DNA of 64,000 bases from Phototrophicus methaneseepsis (GCF_015500095.1 NZ_CP062983.1:5567886-5631885); one strand, 5' to 3'. Counted from the first letter of the stretch, positions 8,280 through 17,693 are shown. The notes: generated from the letters alone by a model not told the origin. A program made the numbers and translations.

Positions 8280-10583
8280 ATGCGATATATCCCAAAACAA
8301 CCCAAGCATTACGCGGCACATCCAGCGGTACGTTATGCACTGGCGCTAATTGCGGCCTTCGTGCTCATTGGCAGTAACATCCTGGCGCAGTCAACGCCGG
8401 AAGATGTGCTCGACCAATTTATGACCGCCTGGAATGATCAAAACTTTGAAGCGATGTATGCCCTGCTGCACCCCCAGGCGCAGGAGCTATACCCCATGAC
8501 GATCTTCCAGAATCGCTACAATGCTGCCCAGATCGCGATGAACTTTACAGGTGTGACTTACGAGGTTGAAAGCAGCCGTATTCAGGGCATCAGTGCGGAA
8601 TTGCACTATGACGCGGTCATTCAGTCCTCAGCGTTTGAAGAAATCCAGGATCCTGACCGCACCATGCGTATGATGCAGGCCGATGGCAACTGGCGCATTG
8701 CGTGGTCCTCAATGGACATCTTGCGCGATATGGCCGCCGACATCACCCTCCAGCCAACGCGCACCTTCCCGACACGGGCGTCAATTTACGATACCAACGG
8801 CCTGCCCTTAGCCGCCGATAACAGTCGCATCATTAATCTATGGGCGCGCCGCATTGAAATTATCAATGAAGAAGCCTGCTTCAACACATTGGCACAGATG
8901 ATGTTCCGCTCCTACAGCGAGATCGAAGGCATGTTCAGCCCCTACCCGCCGGGGTCCGATACCTACTTTGCATTGGGCGAGACAGACCCGGAAACATACG
9001 CGCGCTACAGCGAAAGCCTGCGTAACGACTGCGGCATTTATGACGACAATGGCGCACAATACGACAAAGTCTATGAATTTACAGCCCGTAATTATTATGG
9101 GCACGGCGCGGCAGCCCATATCACGGGTTACGTTGGCTCAATCCCGCAGGAAGAACTGGCTTTTTACCAGGGGCAGGGCTACAGCTCTGGGGATTATATT
9201 GGCCGTGCAGGTGTTGAGCGCTCTATGCAAGAGTACCTCGCAGGCAAAGCGGAAAGCCACTTGCAGATGGTCGAACCGGGCGGCCTCGTCATCCGTGACC
9301 TGGGCACCAGCACCGGCGCACCTGCGACGCCTGTGCAGCTCACGATTGACCGTGACCTGCAATATGCTGTGAGCAAAGCCATCAATGACGCCTATCTCTA
9401 TGCAGAGGCGCGCAACTGGGGGCAGGAAATCTACTCCACAGGGGCAGCAGCAGTCGTCATCGATATTCACACAGGCGCGATCCTGGCGATGTCTAGCTAC
9501 CCAACCTATGATCCGCGTATCTTCGATTTGCAAAATACAGGCTATGGCGAGCTCGTCTCAAGCTATTTGCTTAACCGCGCCAGCCAGACGGATACGCGCG
9601 AACCGCTCGCCAATAAAGCCCTGCGGCAGTATACGCCGGGTTCCGTCTTCAAGATATTCACAGCAGCCGCAACCGCGCAAGAAGGCATCTTCCCGATTGA
9701 TGACAGCGAGCAGTTCAATTGTGACCTGTATTGGAATGGCACCACCTACGGCGATACGGTCGGCGACCGTCCAGATTGGCGTGTGGCCGATGAGATGGAC
9801 GCCGCTGGCCCGGTTTACCTGTGGCAGGCCCTGAGCACATCCTGTAACCCCTTCTTCTGGGAGATGGGCGGCAGATTGTGGAAGCTCGGCCCAAGCGTCA
9901 ACGTCTCTTATGAGCAGCGCTTCGGCCTGGGGCAGCCAACCGGTATCGTCGGCCTGGGCAGTGAAGACCCCGGCAATCTGGCGTTGCCCAATAACCCGAC
10001 CAGCGCCATCAACAATGCCATCGGCCAGGGTGATGTGCAGGTAACGCCCTTACAGATGGCCGTCGCTGTGGCAGCCGTCGCCAACAATGGCACAGTTTAC
10101 CAGCCTTATATTATCCAGCAGATCGGCGGCCTGGATGGCACAGATGTCGTCAGTGTGACGGAGCCGACTGTAAAAAATGAATTGGGGCTGGACCAGGCCG
10201 TGCTGGATATCGTTCGGCGCGGGATGTGTAACGTCCCGGTCGATGACATCCTGGGGACGTCTTATGTCACCTTTGGGCCGAATGCAGACCCGCCACCGCC
10301 GTATACCTCTTGCGGCAAGACAGGTACCGCTCAGGCGGGCCCGCCTGGCTCAGAGATTCCGCCACATGCCTGGTACGTCAGCTATGCCCCGGCAGAAGAC
10401 CCGCAAATCGCGACAGTCGTCATGGTACTGAACTCGCGCGAAGGGTCGGAAGTCGCAGCGCCGATCACGCGCCGCATCCTGGATACGTACTTCAATGCAG
10501 AGCAGTGGCCGTATCCATCTTGGTGGAATGAGGTGGATTATATTCCGGTCCCCGTACCACAAGGTATCGGCACAGAAGGCTAG
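8280..10583 (+). CDS. Class B penicillin-binding protein (peptidoglycan DD-transpeptidase)
   Basis: The 767-residue protein has an N-terminal membrane anchor (about 17-38), then an NTF2-like/MecA-N-type domain (about 40-155), a PBP dimerisation region (about 165-340) and a transpeptidase domain (about 365-745). The active-site motifs are present: S-V-F-K with Ser455, S-C-N at 521-523, and K-T-G at 680-682. It would cross-link peptidoglycan outside the membrane. There is no glycosyltransferase domain, so it is class B. The MecA-like N-terminal domain also occurs in low-affinity PBPs, but resistance cannot be read from sequence. The gene stands alone, not in an mre/rodA operon. Confidence 0.92.
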   Translation: MRYIPKQPKHYAAHPAVRYALALIAAFVLIGSNILAQSTPEDVLDQFMTAWNDQNFEAMYALLHPQAQELYPMTIFQNRYNAAQIAMNFTGVTYEVESSRIQGISAELHYDAVIQSSAFEEIQDPDRTMRMMQADGNWRIAWSSMDILRDMAADITLQPTRTFPTRASIYDTNGLPLAADNSRIINLWARRIEIINEEACFNTLAQMMFRSYSEIEGMFSPYPPGSDTYFALGETDPETYARYSESLRNDCGIYDDNGAQYDKVYEFTARNYYGHGAAAHITGYVGSIPQEELAFYQGQGYSSGDYIGRAGVERSMQEYLAGKAESHLQMVEPGGLVIRDLGTSTGAPATPVQLTIDRDLQYAVSKAINDAYLYAEARNWGQEIYSTGAAAVVIDIHTGAILAMSSYPTYDPRIFDLQNTGYGELVSSYLLNRASQTDTREPLANKALRQYTPGSVFKIFTAAATAQEGIFPIDDSEQFNCDLYWNGTTYGDTVGDRPDWRVADEMDAAGPVYLWQALSTSCNPFFWEMGGRLWKLGPSVNVSYEQRFGLGQPTGIVGLGSEDPGNLALPNNPTSAINNAIGQGDVQVTPLQMAVAVAAVANNGTVYQPYIIQQIGGLDGTDVVSVTEPTVKNELGLDQAVLDIVRRGMCNVPVDDILGTSYVTFGPNADPPPPYTSCGKTGTAQAGPPGSEIPPHAWYVSYAPAEDPQIATVVMVLNSREGSEVAAPITRRILDTYFNAEQWPYPSWWNEVDYIPVPVPQGIGTEG

Positions 10584-10625
10584 GCACTCACGCGTCAAAG
10601 GGTGACGCTAAAAGCTAAAAACAGC

Positions 10626-10653
10626 AGGGGTATCGTCTTCGATGCCCCTTTTT
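10626..10653 (+). terminator. Intrinsic terminator after the penicillin-binding protein
   Basis: AGGGGTATCG (10626-10635) pairs with CGATGCCCCT (10640-10649, one wobble), followed by five T. Confidence 0.85.
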
Positions 10654-10806
10654 AATGCCCTGGGCTTCTCGCTGAATACGCCCTTTTTTATGGCCTGAGC
10701 ACAATACAATAGAGTACCCGTTGTGTCAGCGTCGTGTCTGATGTCCTTTTTTGCCTTACGATAGGTGTGTATTCTCTTTCTGTCGGAGAAGTTGGGGCAA
10801 TCTCTC

Positions 10807-11646
10807 ATGAAACACCTTTTACGATTCACAAGCCTATTGATATTGAGTCTATCCGGCGTGGTGTCGGCACAATCCAACGCCGAACACCCGATACAGGCCG
10901 CGATGGAATACGCCGCGCGGCACCCCACCAGTAATGTCGCTGTGAGCTTGTGGAACGATGGCCTGACCGAACTGCCGCCGGAATTCGCACAAGCCAAGAG
11001 CATCTTTCACCTCGACCTGAACCAGAACCATTTTGAGCAGTTTCCGCTTGTCGTCACGCAACTGCCTAAACTCACAAAATTGACGCTGGCATCCAACAAT
11101 CTGACGTCGCTACCGCCAGAAATCAGCGATTTGAACGCGATTACAGAGTTGGACCTCTCCAACAATCAGCTTACGGAACTGCCGCCAGAAATCGGCCAAC
11201 TGAAGTCATTACAATGGCTCAACCTGGATCATAACAATCTGACGAGCCTACCACCGGAGATCGGCCAGCTCGATAACCTGACGTATTTGCATGTGGGCCA
11301 CAATCAACTGACGACGTTGCCGCCAGAAATTGCGAATATGGACAATCTGCAAATCCTCTGGGTGGCGGATAACCAGTTCAGCACACTCCCACCCATCGAA
11401 ATTAGTGCCGCCCCTAAGCTGACTTTCCTCAATTTAGAGCGCAACCCTCTTGAGGATGCCTTGCCACAGGGCGTCAGCATCTGGGGCGATAGCAGCATCC
11501 TGGCCTACCTCCAGGCCCAATACAAATTGGCACAACAAGGGCGGCTTTCGCTGCTGATTGCTTTAGGTAGCTCTAGTACACTGCTGCTCCTTGGGCTAAT
11601 ATGGCGGCGTTGGCGGCGACCCCGCCGGAAGAAAAAGCGCGCCTGA
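10807..11646 (+). CDS. Secreted, membrane-anchored leucine-rich-repeat protein (second copy)
   Basis: The 279-residue protein has a signal peptide (MKHLLRF, then a hydrophobic core ending near V-S-A-Q). Seven or so LRR units of 23 residues follow (L-x-x-L-x-L-x-x-N-x-L-x-x-LPPEI). A C-terminal hydrophobic segment (about 247-264) precedes a strongly basic tail (RRWRRPRRKKKR). The architecture matches the protein at 1093-2040, including the short pre-LRR segment, so the two are probably paralogues. The ATG at 10807 is chosen because the signal peptide begins there and a GGGG element lies 9 bases upstream. Ligand unknown. Confidence 0.85.
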   Translation: MKHLLRFTSLLILSLSGVVSAQSNAEHPIQAAMEYAARHPTSNVAVSLWNDGLTELPPEFAQAKSIFHLDLNQNHFEQFPLVVTQLPKLTKLTLASNNLTSLPPEISDLNAITELDLSNNQLTELPPEIGQLKSLQWLNLDHNNLTSLPPEIGQLDNLTYLHVGHNQLTTLPPEIANMDNLQILWVADNQFSTLPPIEISAAPKLTFLNLERNPLEDALPQGVSIWGDSSILAYLQAQYKLAQQGRLSLLIALGSSSTLLLLGLIWRRWRRPRRKKKRA

Positions 11647-11728
11647 GCATTATGCACTGCTATCATGGGGTTGCGCACCGAGAAGCCAACGATTGATCTG
11701 TAGAAAATAGCATTCCAGGAACCAGATC

Positions 11729-11986
11729 ATGGACAAGCAGAAGAACGACGCAAACTGGGAAGATGACCCACAAAACGGGGGTCCGCAAGAAGAATATTAT
11801 GACCCAGAGGTCTGCCCGGTTTGTGGCAGTATCGACTTCCGATGGGGTAAGCTGCATCAGCGCTGGGATAGTACTGGTATGGGGTTCCGCCCAGATGATG
11901 CGGGTATGCTGGATATGAGCCGCGCTGTGCGGGCGCGTCAGTGCCTGCGCTGCGGTAATGTGCAGCTCTTCGCAGAGCTTGACTAA
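11729..11986 (+). CDS. Small zinc-ribbon protein
   Basis: This 85-residue acidic protein has two Cys pairs, C-P-V-C-G near residue 29 and C-L-R-C-G near residue 73, with an aromatic-rich stretch (F-R-W-G) between. This is the layout of a one-zinc ribbon. An AGGA element lies about 10 bases upstream of the ATG. The next gene encodes a paralogue with the same spacing and the shared (R-A-R-x-C-L-x-C-G) end. Binding of zinc is inferred from the Cys pairs; function unknown. Confidence 0.75.
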   Translation: MDKQKNDANWEDDPQNGGPQEEYYDPEVCPVCGSIDFRWGKLHQRWDSTGMGFRPDDAGMLDMSRAVRARQCLRCGNVQLFAELD

Positions 11987-12066
11987 GATCGTCAACAACA
12001 AACGCATTGGCCTTTACAATAAATTGGCCTCTATAATGAGCGAATTAGATTCATACGAGTGACATC

Positions 12067-12306
12067 ATGAGTGAACGACCACGTCCACAACCCCGCACAT
12101 TAGGCTACAGCCTGCCCCAGAATGAGCCGCGCCTCCAATGCCCTTACTGTGGTTATCATCGTTTTGAATGGGGCACATGGACCGGGGGCAGCTACCAAGC
12201 CAAAAACGACGAAATGACACAGCCGATCCGGGCCCGTAAGTGCCTGGGATGCGGCCATGTGGCCCTTTTCGCCCCGGTTGATGGGCCTGAAGCTGGCTCA
12301 AAGTAG
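12067..12306 (+). CDS. Small zinc-ribbon protein (paralogue)
   Basis: This 79-residue protein has C-P-Y-C-G near residue 25 and C-L-G-C-G near residue 58, with F-E-W-G between, and a conserved R-A-R-K-C-L-x-C-G-H segment. It is a paralogue of the preceding gene and lies 80 bases downstream on the same strand. The two may be co-transcribed. It probably binds one zinc ion. No known family name is assigned and the role is unknown. Confidence 0.75.
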   Translation: MSERPRPQPRTLGYSLPQNEPRLQCPYCGYHRFEWGTWTGGSYQAKNDEMTQPIRARKCLGCGHVALFAPVDGPEAGSK

Positions 12307-12331
12307 CCTTTCAGTAAATAGCCTCATTACA

Positions 12332-12386
12332 GATAGGCGGCACAGGCCAGCACGCCTGCATGTCATAGAATTCTGTGTCGCCTATC
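12332..12386. repeat. Long intergenic hairpin (14-bp stem)
   Basis: GATAGGCGGCACAG (12332-12345) can pair with CTGTGTCGCCTATC (12373-12386) across its full length, with one G-U pair, around a 27-base loop. No T-run follows on either strand, so it is not a standard terminator. Confidence 0.6.
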
Positions 12387-12535
12387 ATCAAAGCAGCATG
12401 TGCTTCGGCGCTCTTCACTGAAACTTCATCACTGACGCCCATAATGCATCAGTAGCGCCTCTCAGATCATCGCCTCATCGGTGATATAATGGACTATAAG
12501 GGGTTACTAAAGGTTATAAAGAAGGAGAAATATCC

Positions 12536-12961
12536 ATGGGGGATGCGCCTCATCTGCATCGAGGGCAAAACACGCCCAGAGGGCTTTTGTACAGCGTGGC
12601 CCTGATCACAGTCGGTATCGCCATATGCTCTGTGACGCTGGTCGTCTCAGTGGATGCGCTCTGCGTTGCCAGCGTAAACGAATGGGTACCCGTCTACCCT
12701 GGCTCTGAAGAAGTGGAAGAATGGCATAATATGTTCCGCGCGAAGGGCATGGGCATCTCGGAAGTGACTTATATGACAGAAGACCCGCTTATCGAGGTTA
12801 TCCGCTGGTACCAGGATCATCAGGCCAGCTTTTCGCAGCAGCCTGGGCGGCTGGGTGTCGTCGTCGGGCGGAACTCGCTGGCTGATTCTCACTATCGCCT
12901 GACGGAACTGGAAGAAGGCGGTACACAGATCCAGATTTCCAGCGAATGCGCCTATAACTAG
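12536..12961 (+). CDS. Hypothetical protein with one N-terminal membrane segment
   Basis: The 141-residue protein has a hydrophobic segment at about residues 18-41 after a short basic N-terminus, so the remainder is probably extracytoplasmic. That remainder contains a V-Y-P-G-(S) motif followed by an acidic stretch and a segment (I-E-V-I-R-W-Y-Q-D-H) like those in small lipoprotein-like domains that detect or bind at the cell surface. Two Cys lie near the membrane segment and one near the C-terminus. AAGGAG lies 9 bases upstream of the ATG. I do not recognise the family with certainty. Confidence 0.65.
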   Translation: MGDAPHLHRGQNTPRGLLYSVALITVGIAICSVTLVVSVDALCVASVNEWVPVYPGSEEVEEWHNMFRAKGMGISEVTYMTEDPLIEVIRWYQDHQASFSQQPGRLGVVVGRNSLADSHYRLTELEEGGTQIQISSECAYN

Positions 12962-13290
12962 GGCGCTATAAGCTTAGCAAATAGCCTGGAAGCTCATATG
13001 TAAACCTCGTGTAAATTGTGACAATTCTGATGTTTTTCTGATGTCAGCGTAGGGCATGAGTAGGCATCACGTCACACTTTTTTTACAATTGGTTGGTACA
13101 TTATCGTTGTCTGATGAAGCAGCCCCCACACTTCACAGACACAGGCTTCCCCGATAGAACCTTGCACCCCCACCTCCCTGGGGGTGTTTGGTTTTAATGG
13201 CCCGGTGAGGTGGCTCCTAAAAAAGGCCATCTCATACACAGGCCATTGTGAGGGCTGCTTATAGCTCTGCTTATATCTAGCGGCTTATAC
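12962..13290. other. Intergenic region between convergent genes, with one terminator
   Basis: It holds the hairpin terminator at 13165-13195. Apart from this I see no gene or RNA. Confidence 0.5.
13165..13195 (+). terminator. Intrinsic terminator
   Basis: CACCCCC (13165-13171) pairs with GGGGGTG (13180-13186) around an 8-base loop, followed by TTTGGTTTT. It lies 200 bases after the plus-strand gene at 12536-12961. Confidence 0.7.
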
Positions 13291-14127
13291 CTAGGCTTTC
13301 ACCCATCCCAGTTCTTCCACAGCGGCATACGTCAGGGTTGCCCACTCTTGCAGGGTGAGCGTCTCCGCACGGCGAGCAGGATCAATATTGGCACTGCCGA
13401 GCAAAGCCGCAGCGACCTTGTTATTGATCTGCAAACCGCCGGAAAGCGCGTTGCGCAGTTGTTTGCGCTTCTGGCTAAAGCCGGCCCGTACCACTTTAAA
13501 AAACCATTCATCAGAAGGAACATCTACGGCGGGCTGGTCGTAACATTCAATGGACAAAACGGCGCTGTCGATATTCGGGCGCGGCCAGAAGACAGCAGGC
13601 TTCAGGCGGCTGACGATCTCCGGCTTACCGTAAAATTGCACGCTCACGGAGAGCACACTCATATCGCCGGGTTTGGCGATGATGCGCTGGGCGACTTCGT
13701 ACTGCATGGTGATGACCAACCGCCGGGGCCGACGGTAATTTTCAAGCATGTGGCTGATGATCGCAGTCGTGATGTAGTAAGGTACATTCGCCACGACGAC
13801 GAAATCACCTGGGCCGACCAATTTAAGCACGTCCGTCTTGAGGATGTCCTGATAGACAAAATAGACATTCTTCGTATCGCTGAAGCGGTCTTCCAGGATC
13901 GGCTGCATACGCTCGTCGACTTCCACAGCGATCACATGGCGCGCTGCCTTGGCGAGTTGGGCCGTAAGCTGCCCGGTCCCTGGGCCGACTTCGACCACGG
14001 TATCAACCGGCATCAATTTCGCTGTAGCGACGATTTTCTCAATGGTGTTGGGATCGTGCATAAAGTTCTGGCCGAGGCTCTTCTTGGGCATAATGCCGTA
14101 TTCATCCAGCAGTTCGCGAGGGTTCAT
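13291..14127 (-). CDS. rsmA: 16S rRNA dimethyladenosine transferase
   Basis: The 278-residue protein (family usual about 270) has the KsgA/RsmA signature: K-S-L-G-Q-N-F near residue 16, the SAM-binding V-E-V-G-P-G-T-G near 45-52, and the catalytic N-V-P-Y-Y near 114-118. The C-terminal helical domain has F-S-Q-K-R-K-Q-L-R-N-A. It dimethylates two adjacent adenosines near the 3' end of 16S rRNA during small-subunit assembly. The start matches the family N-terminus and has a GGAGG element about 7 bases upstream. It is a single gene, convergent with its left neighbour. Confidence 0.95.
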   Translation of the reverse strand: MNPRELLDEYGIMPKKSLGQNFMHDPNTIEKIVATAKLMPVDTVVEVGPGTGQLTAQLAKAARHVIAVEVDERMQPILEDRFSDTKNVYFVYQDILKTDVLKLVGPGDFVVVANVPYYITTAIISHMLENYRRPRRLVITMQYEVAQRIIAKPGDMSVLSVSVQFYGKPEIVSRLKPAVFWPRPNIDSAVLSIECYDQPAVDVPSDEWFFKVVRAGFSQKRKQLRNALSGGLQINNKVAAALLGSANIDPARRAETLTLQEWATLTYAAVEELGWVKA

Positions 14128-14458
14128 GGATGTGCCTCCTTCATTGGCCGAAGTTGTTCATTTGTGGGGATGATTCGCTTTCTAGTTGAACATAGAAGCA
14201 ACCTGAATGGAATAGTGAGTTGCCCCTCAGGGCCATAACGCGGCCCACACCCGCCCCTAACAGCAGCGCACAATCGGCATCTGATCGAACAGGGCCATTA
14301 CAAATCACCAACACCGGCTCATTCCGGCACTTCTTTTTTTATGCCGGGATAACTTTCCGCTACAATGAAAGAATCCATTACATGGCATATTGCTATCAAC
14401 AAGCGTCTGTGCGTGATGGCACAGGCAATAAGTTCATGCAGCAGGAAAGAGGCACGAC
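14128..14458. other. Divergent intergenic region between rsmA and the TPR gene
   Basis: It must hold promoters in both directions. TACAAT at 14361-14366 is a possible -10 for the TPR gene, without a clear -35. CCGGCA (14324-14329) and TGCCGG (14342-14347) form a small inverted repeat around a T-rich loop. Confidence 0.4.
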
Positions 14459-17215
14459 GTGTCGCAAGAAGTGGTACAACAACTTCTCACTGGGGCGCTA
14501 AAAGCGATCCGTAACGGGGAAAAAGACCTGGCACGGCGCGCCTACATCCGCGTGCTGAAGCTGGAACCAGATAATGAAATGGCTTATATCGGCCTGGCGA
14601 CCACAGCCCGCGACCGTCAGGAACAACTCCTCGTCCTAAAAAAACTGCTGGAGATAAAGCCAGATAGCCAGAAAGCACGCGCCGCCCTGGCCCAGCTTGG
14701 GCTGAACATTGATTCTGTTCAATCGCCACCTGCCACGAAACCAGACGCCGCGCCAGCAAGCTCCCCAACAGAGGACTATGCAGGGCAACCCTACGACGAA
14801 GCCTATGACGACGAAACCTATGCTGATGAAGCTGTAACCTCAGAGCCCTACCTCCCGCAGGATAACTATGATTGGGGAATGACAGACGCTGAATATATAG
14901 CTGGCAGCGACATTGATGATTTTGATGACGACGCTATAGACGACGGTGCCGCCTATGATCGTTACGATGATGTTGATGATGATCGCTATGGCAATGTCTA
15001 TGACGATGTTTATGCTGCATCTCAGGCCGATGAAGCTGACTATGACGAAGCGGCAGACCTCAACGAAGGCCCCTATGAAGACACCTACGACACAGCCGAT
15101 ACCATGGGGCTGTATGACGCCCTCTTCGATGAAGATAACGACAATGTGGATTATGACGACGTTGCTGCGCCGCAGGTGCCAGATACGGCATATGAAGCAT
15201 ATGAAGTAGAGGAAGATGGCTTATTTGATGACGAGGACGCCCTGCCGACGGAAACGGAGGAGGATCTCCCCGTTACTACGCCAGAGCCTGTCATTACCTT
15301 GGTGCCGCTTGACCTGAGCGAAGACTTTTCAGAAGCATTTATCCAGCTACCAGGGCGTGATGGCATCCCTATTATGGGGCAGGAAGCCATCGTAACGGCC
15401 AGCCAACAAGCGGAACAAATCGTCCAGAATGAACAAGAAACTTTCCAGCAGCGGCCACAGATTGAATGGGCCGCTAAACAGGGCCGTCGCAGCGGCGAAA
15501 ACGACTGGTTCATCTTCCGTATGCAAGTGGCGGCTGTCTCCGGCGTGGCGCTGTTCATCGTCGGCCTGATTGTGCTGTTAATCTTGAATGCGCCGGGGGC
15601 ACCGCTATCCGTGGCCCGTGCGATCCGCTTTACGCAAACCCCAACGCCTACAGCCACAGCCACACCCGGCATCACCCATACGCCGTCGCCGACCCCGCGC
15701 GAAACATTGACGCCAGAGCCAACCCTGCCGTCGAACTTCCCATTGGGCAACCCGACGATTGCGCCGCCGCCAACCGAAATTTATATGCCCCCAGGCATCG
15801 GGATGCTGCGCGAAGTGCAAGAAGCCCTGCCGCTCATCGAAAACGGCCAGATTGATCAGGCTATTAGCCTGCTGGACCGCGCCCAACAGACAACCAACGC
15901 AACGGGCAACTTCTTACCCTATTACTATCTGTCAATCGCGATGCTGGCCGATGATCGCCCGGATGATGCCCGTGAAATCATTGAAGATGGTGAGGAAAAT
16001 TGGCAGGAGCGCGGCATTAATGTCAATGCACATCCGCTGATCAACGTTGCCTATGCGCGTGTCGACCTGTACGAAGTGGAAAATCGCAGCGGCGGCGAGG
16101 AATTGCTGGAATCTGCTGAGGACCGCCTGCTGGATGTCATCAACGGTGCTGACGGTGATGGCCGCTTCGTGGATGCCTATTTGCTGCTTGCCGAGCGCTA
16201 TCTCATCAGTGGCGAAGAAGATGCCGCTCTGCGGGCATTAGATCAGGCTTACCGGGATACGCTGCGAGGCGACTTGCTGGGTGACAGCCGTATCCGCTTG
16301 ATGCGGGCTGATATTTACGCCGAGCAAGACCGTTACGCCGCCGCCCTCTATGAATTGGAAACCCTGCTGCGCGCAGATAACTTCATCGAAGAAGCGCACC
16401 AGCGCCGCATTGAGATTGCTATGGCATCTGGCCAGATCGGTCTGGCTGTCAAATATGCAGAAGCGTATGCGTTCTACTTCCCTGGCGAGATCGAACCTTA
16501 TCTGTTGTGGGGCGACGCGCACCTGGCAGAAGGCAAAGTCGATTGGGCGCTACAATACTACTCACGCGGGTTACAGGGCAATCCATCCGACCCGGCCTAC
16601 CTGGAAACGCTCCTCAAGCGAGCTTCACTCTATGTGCAGCAAGGGGATTATGACCTGGCATTTGCTGATTATGACGAAGCCCTGGCAATCAGCGATGATA
16701 ACCCTGATGTGCGTTTACAGCGTATGGTAGCTGCCTATACATCTGGCAATATCGACGTGGCAGAAACCGACCTTGAAGCGCTCAGCGGCGATGATGTTGA
16801 GCTCAGCGGCGATTCGCTGCTCATTCAGGGGCGTATTCTGCTCGATACAGGCCAGGATCCCCAAATAGCCCTCAACTTAATCGAGCGGGCCGTCAATGTG
16901 CGCGGGGTGGATAGTACCCTGCGCCCCATCGCGGATGAATACCGAGCACGCGCCTTCCTGGAACTGGAACGTTATAATGATGCGCTGGCAGCCGTGGAGC
17001 GACTCGGTAATATCGAGAGCAATATTGATCTGCGGGCGCTGCGTGGGCGAATCTACGAAGCACTGGGCCGACAAACAGGCGATCAGGATGACCTGGAGAA
17101 CGCGCTCAAAGACTACGAGTTCGTGATGAGCTGGCAGCAAATCCTACCAACCGGGGATGTTAACCTGGAAGCAATCAGCGAAAGCTATGAAACGCTCGTT
17201 GCTCAGCTCCGATAA
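14459..17215 (+). CDS. Large membrane-anchored TPR protein with acidic tract
   Basis: The 918-residue protein starts with GTG, after AGGAAAGAGG. An N-terminal TPR-like region (about 1-80) is followed by a very acidic, Tyr/Asp-rich low-complexity tract (about 100-280), a membrane segment (about 358-380), a Thr/Pro-rich linker (repeated T-P-T-A-T-A-T-P type, about 395-440), and a long C-terminal TPR array (about 450-918). The membrane segment probably places the N-terminal part in the cytoplasm and the C-terminal repeats outside. TPRs mediate protein-protein contacts; no partner is encoded nearby. Several plus-strand ORFs in other frames here are shadows of the repetitive acidic codons. Confidence 0.85.
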   Translation: MSQEVVQQLLTGALKAIRNGEKDLARRAYIRVLKLEPDNEMAYIGLATTARDRQEQLLVLKKLLEIKPDSQKARAALAQLGLNIDSVQSPPATKPDAAPASSPTEDYAGQPYDEAYDDETYADEAVTSEPYLPQDNYDWGMTDAEYIAGSDIDDFDDDAIDDGAAYDRYDDVDDDRYGNVYDDVYAASQADEADYDEAADLNEGPYEDTYDTADTMGLYDALFDEDNDNVDYDDVAAPQVPDTAYEAYEVEEDGLFDDEDALPTETEEDLPVTTPEPVITLVPLDLSEDFSEAFIQLPGRDGIPIMGQEAIVTASQQAEQIVQNEQETFQQRPQIEWAAKQGRRSGENDWFIFRMQVAAVSGVALFIVGLIVLLILNAPGAPLSVARAIRFTQTPTPTATATPGITHTPSPTPRETLTPEPTLPSNFPLGNPTIAPPPTEIYMPPGIGMLREVQEALPLIENGQIDQAISLLDRAQQTTNATGNFLPYYYLSIAMLADDRPDDAREIIEDGEENWQERGINVNAHPLINVAYARVDLYEVENRSGGEELLESAEDRLLDVINGADGDGRFVDAYLLLAERYLISGEEDAALRALDQAYRDTLRGDLLGDSRIRLMRADIYAEQDRYAAALYELETLLRADNFIEEAHQRRIEIAMASGQIGLAVKYAEAYAFYFPGEIEPYLLWGDAHLAEGKVDWALQYYSRGLQGNPSDPAYLETLLKRASLYVQQGDYDLAFADYDEALAISDDNPDVRLQRMVAAYTSGNIDVAETDLEALSGDDVELSGDSLLIQGRILLDTGQDPQIALNLIERAVNVRGVDSTLRPIADEYRARAFLELERYNDALAAVERLGNIESNIDLRALRGRIYEALGRQTGDQDDLENALKDYEFVMSWQQILPTGDVNLEAISESYETLVAQLR

Positions 17216-17251
17216 GCAAATACCCGCGTACAGGTAAAAGCCTATGAATAT

Positions 17252-17285
17252 AAAAAGCCGTCCGATAAAGGCGGCTTTTATATTT
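17252..17285. terminator. Bidirectional terminator between convergent genes
   Basis: AAAAGCCG (17253-17260) pairs with CGGCTTTT (17272-17279) and the stem can be extended by two pairs. A- and T-rich flanks on both sides allow it to serve both the TPR gene and the minus-strand gene at 17310. Confidence 0.8.
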
Positions 17286-17309
17286 ATACATATCCCAGGC
17301 CGTGTGTAG

Positions 17310-17693
17310 TTACACTTCTGTGTGATAGACATCCGGCGCGATCAGCGCACGAGCCTGGGCAAGGTTATCACAAATAGCAACCTGCTGGACATCAGGCCTG
17401 TTCAAGAGCTGCACACGTAAATTTAAGCGATCATACAACGACAGGCCCACCACGATGAGAAACGCCTCATGAGGGTAGATGGTGGTATGGGTCGCGCTGA
17501 AGTACGGCAAAATATCCGGCAAGGCCCCCTGATGATCGACAAAATTGGCGACAATCGGCGGCACGGCGAGGTGCTCCGTCAGGGTAGCGAGCGTACGTTG
17601 CATGGTCACCAGGTCATCAACAGTGCAGTGGGCAATGAACTGAACATAGACAAAACGATGTGCTGCATCACCCCAACCAACACGAACTGGCAT
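17310..17693 (-). CDS. SpoIIAA/STAS-like small protein
   Basis: The 127-residue protein starts MPVRVGW, as do its relatives (MPIRIGW, MPVKVTR). It shows a strand-helix-strand pattern: Y-V-Q-F-I-A-H, a helix with a TVDDL motif, I-V-A-N-F-V-D, F-L-I-V-V-G, and a final A-R-A-L-I helix. The upstream ATG at 17726 is rejected because a GGAG element lies 8 bases before 17693. It is cytosolic by prediction. It forms a tandem pair with the gene at 17813-18217, which shares the same layout. Function unknown; a regulatory binding role is only suggested by the fold-like pattern. Confidence 0.75.
   Translation of the reverse strand: MPVRVGWGDAAHRFVYVQFIAHCTVDDLVTMQRTLATLTEHLAVPPIVANFVDHQGALPDILPYFSATHTTIYPHEAFLIVVGLSLYDRLNLRVQLLNRPDVQQVAICDNLAQARALIAPDVYHTEV

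Noticed and set aside
13348..14238. 296-codon ORF antisense to rsmA
   Set aside because: Shadow of rsmA; the sense gene has clear catalytic motifs.
14760..15240. Apparent DNA repeat of GAT/GAC/TAT codons
   Set aside because: It is the acidic low-complexity part of the TPR protein, not a DNA tandem repeat or CRISPR.
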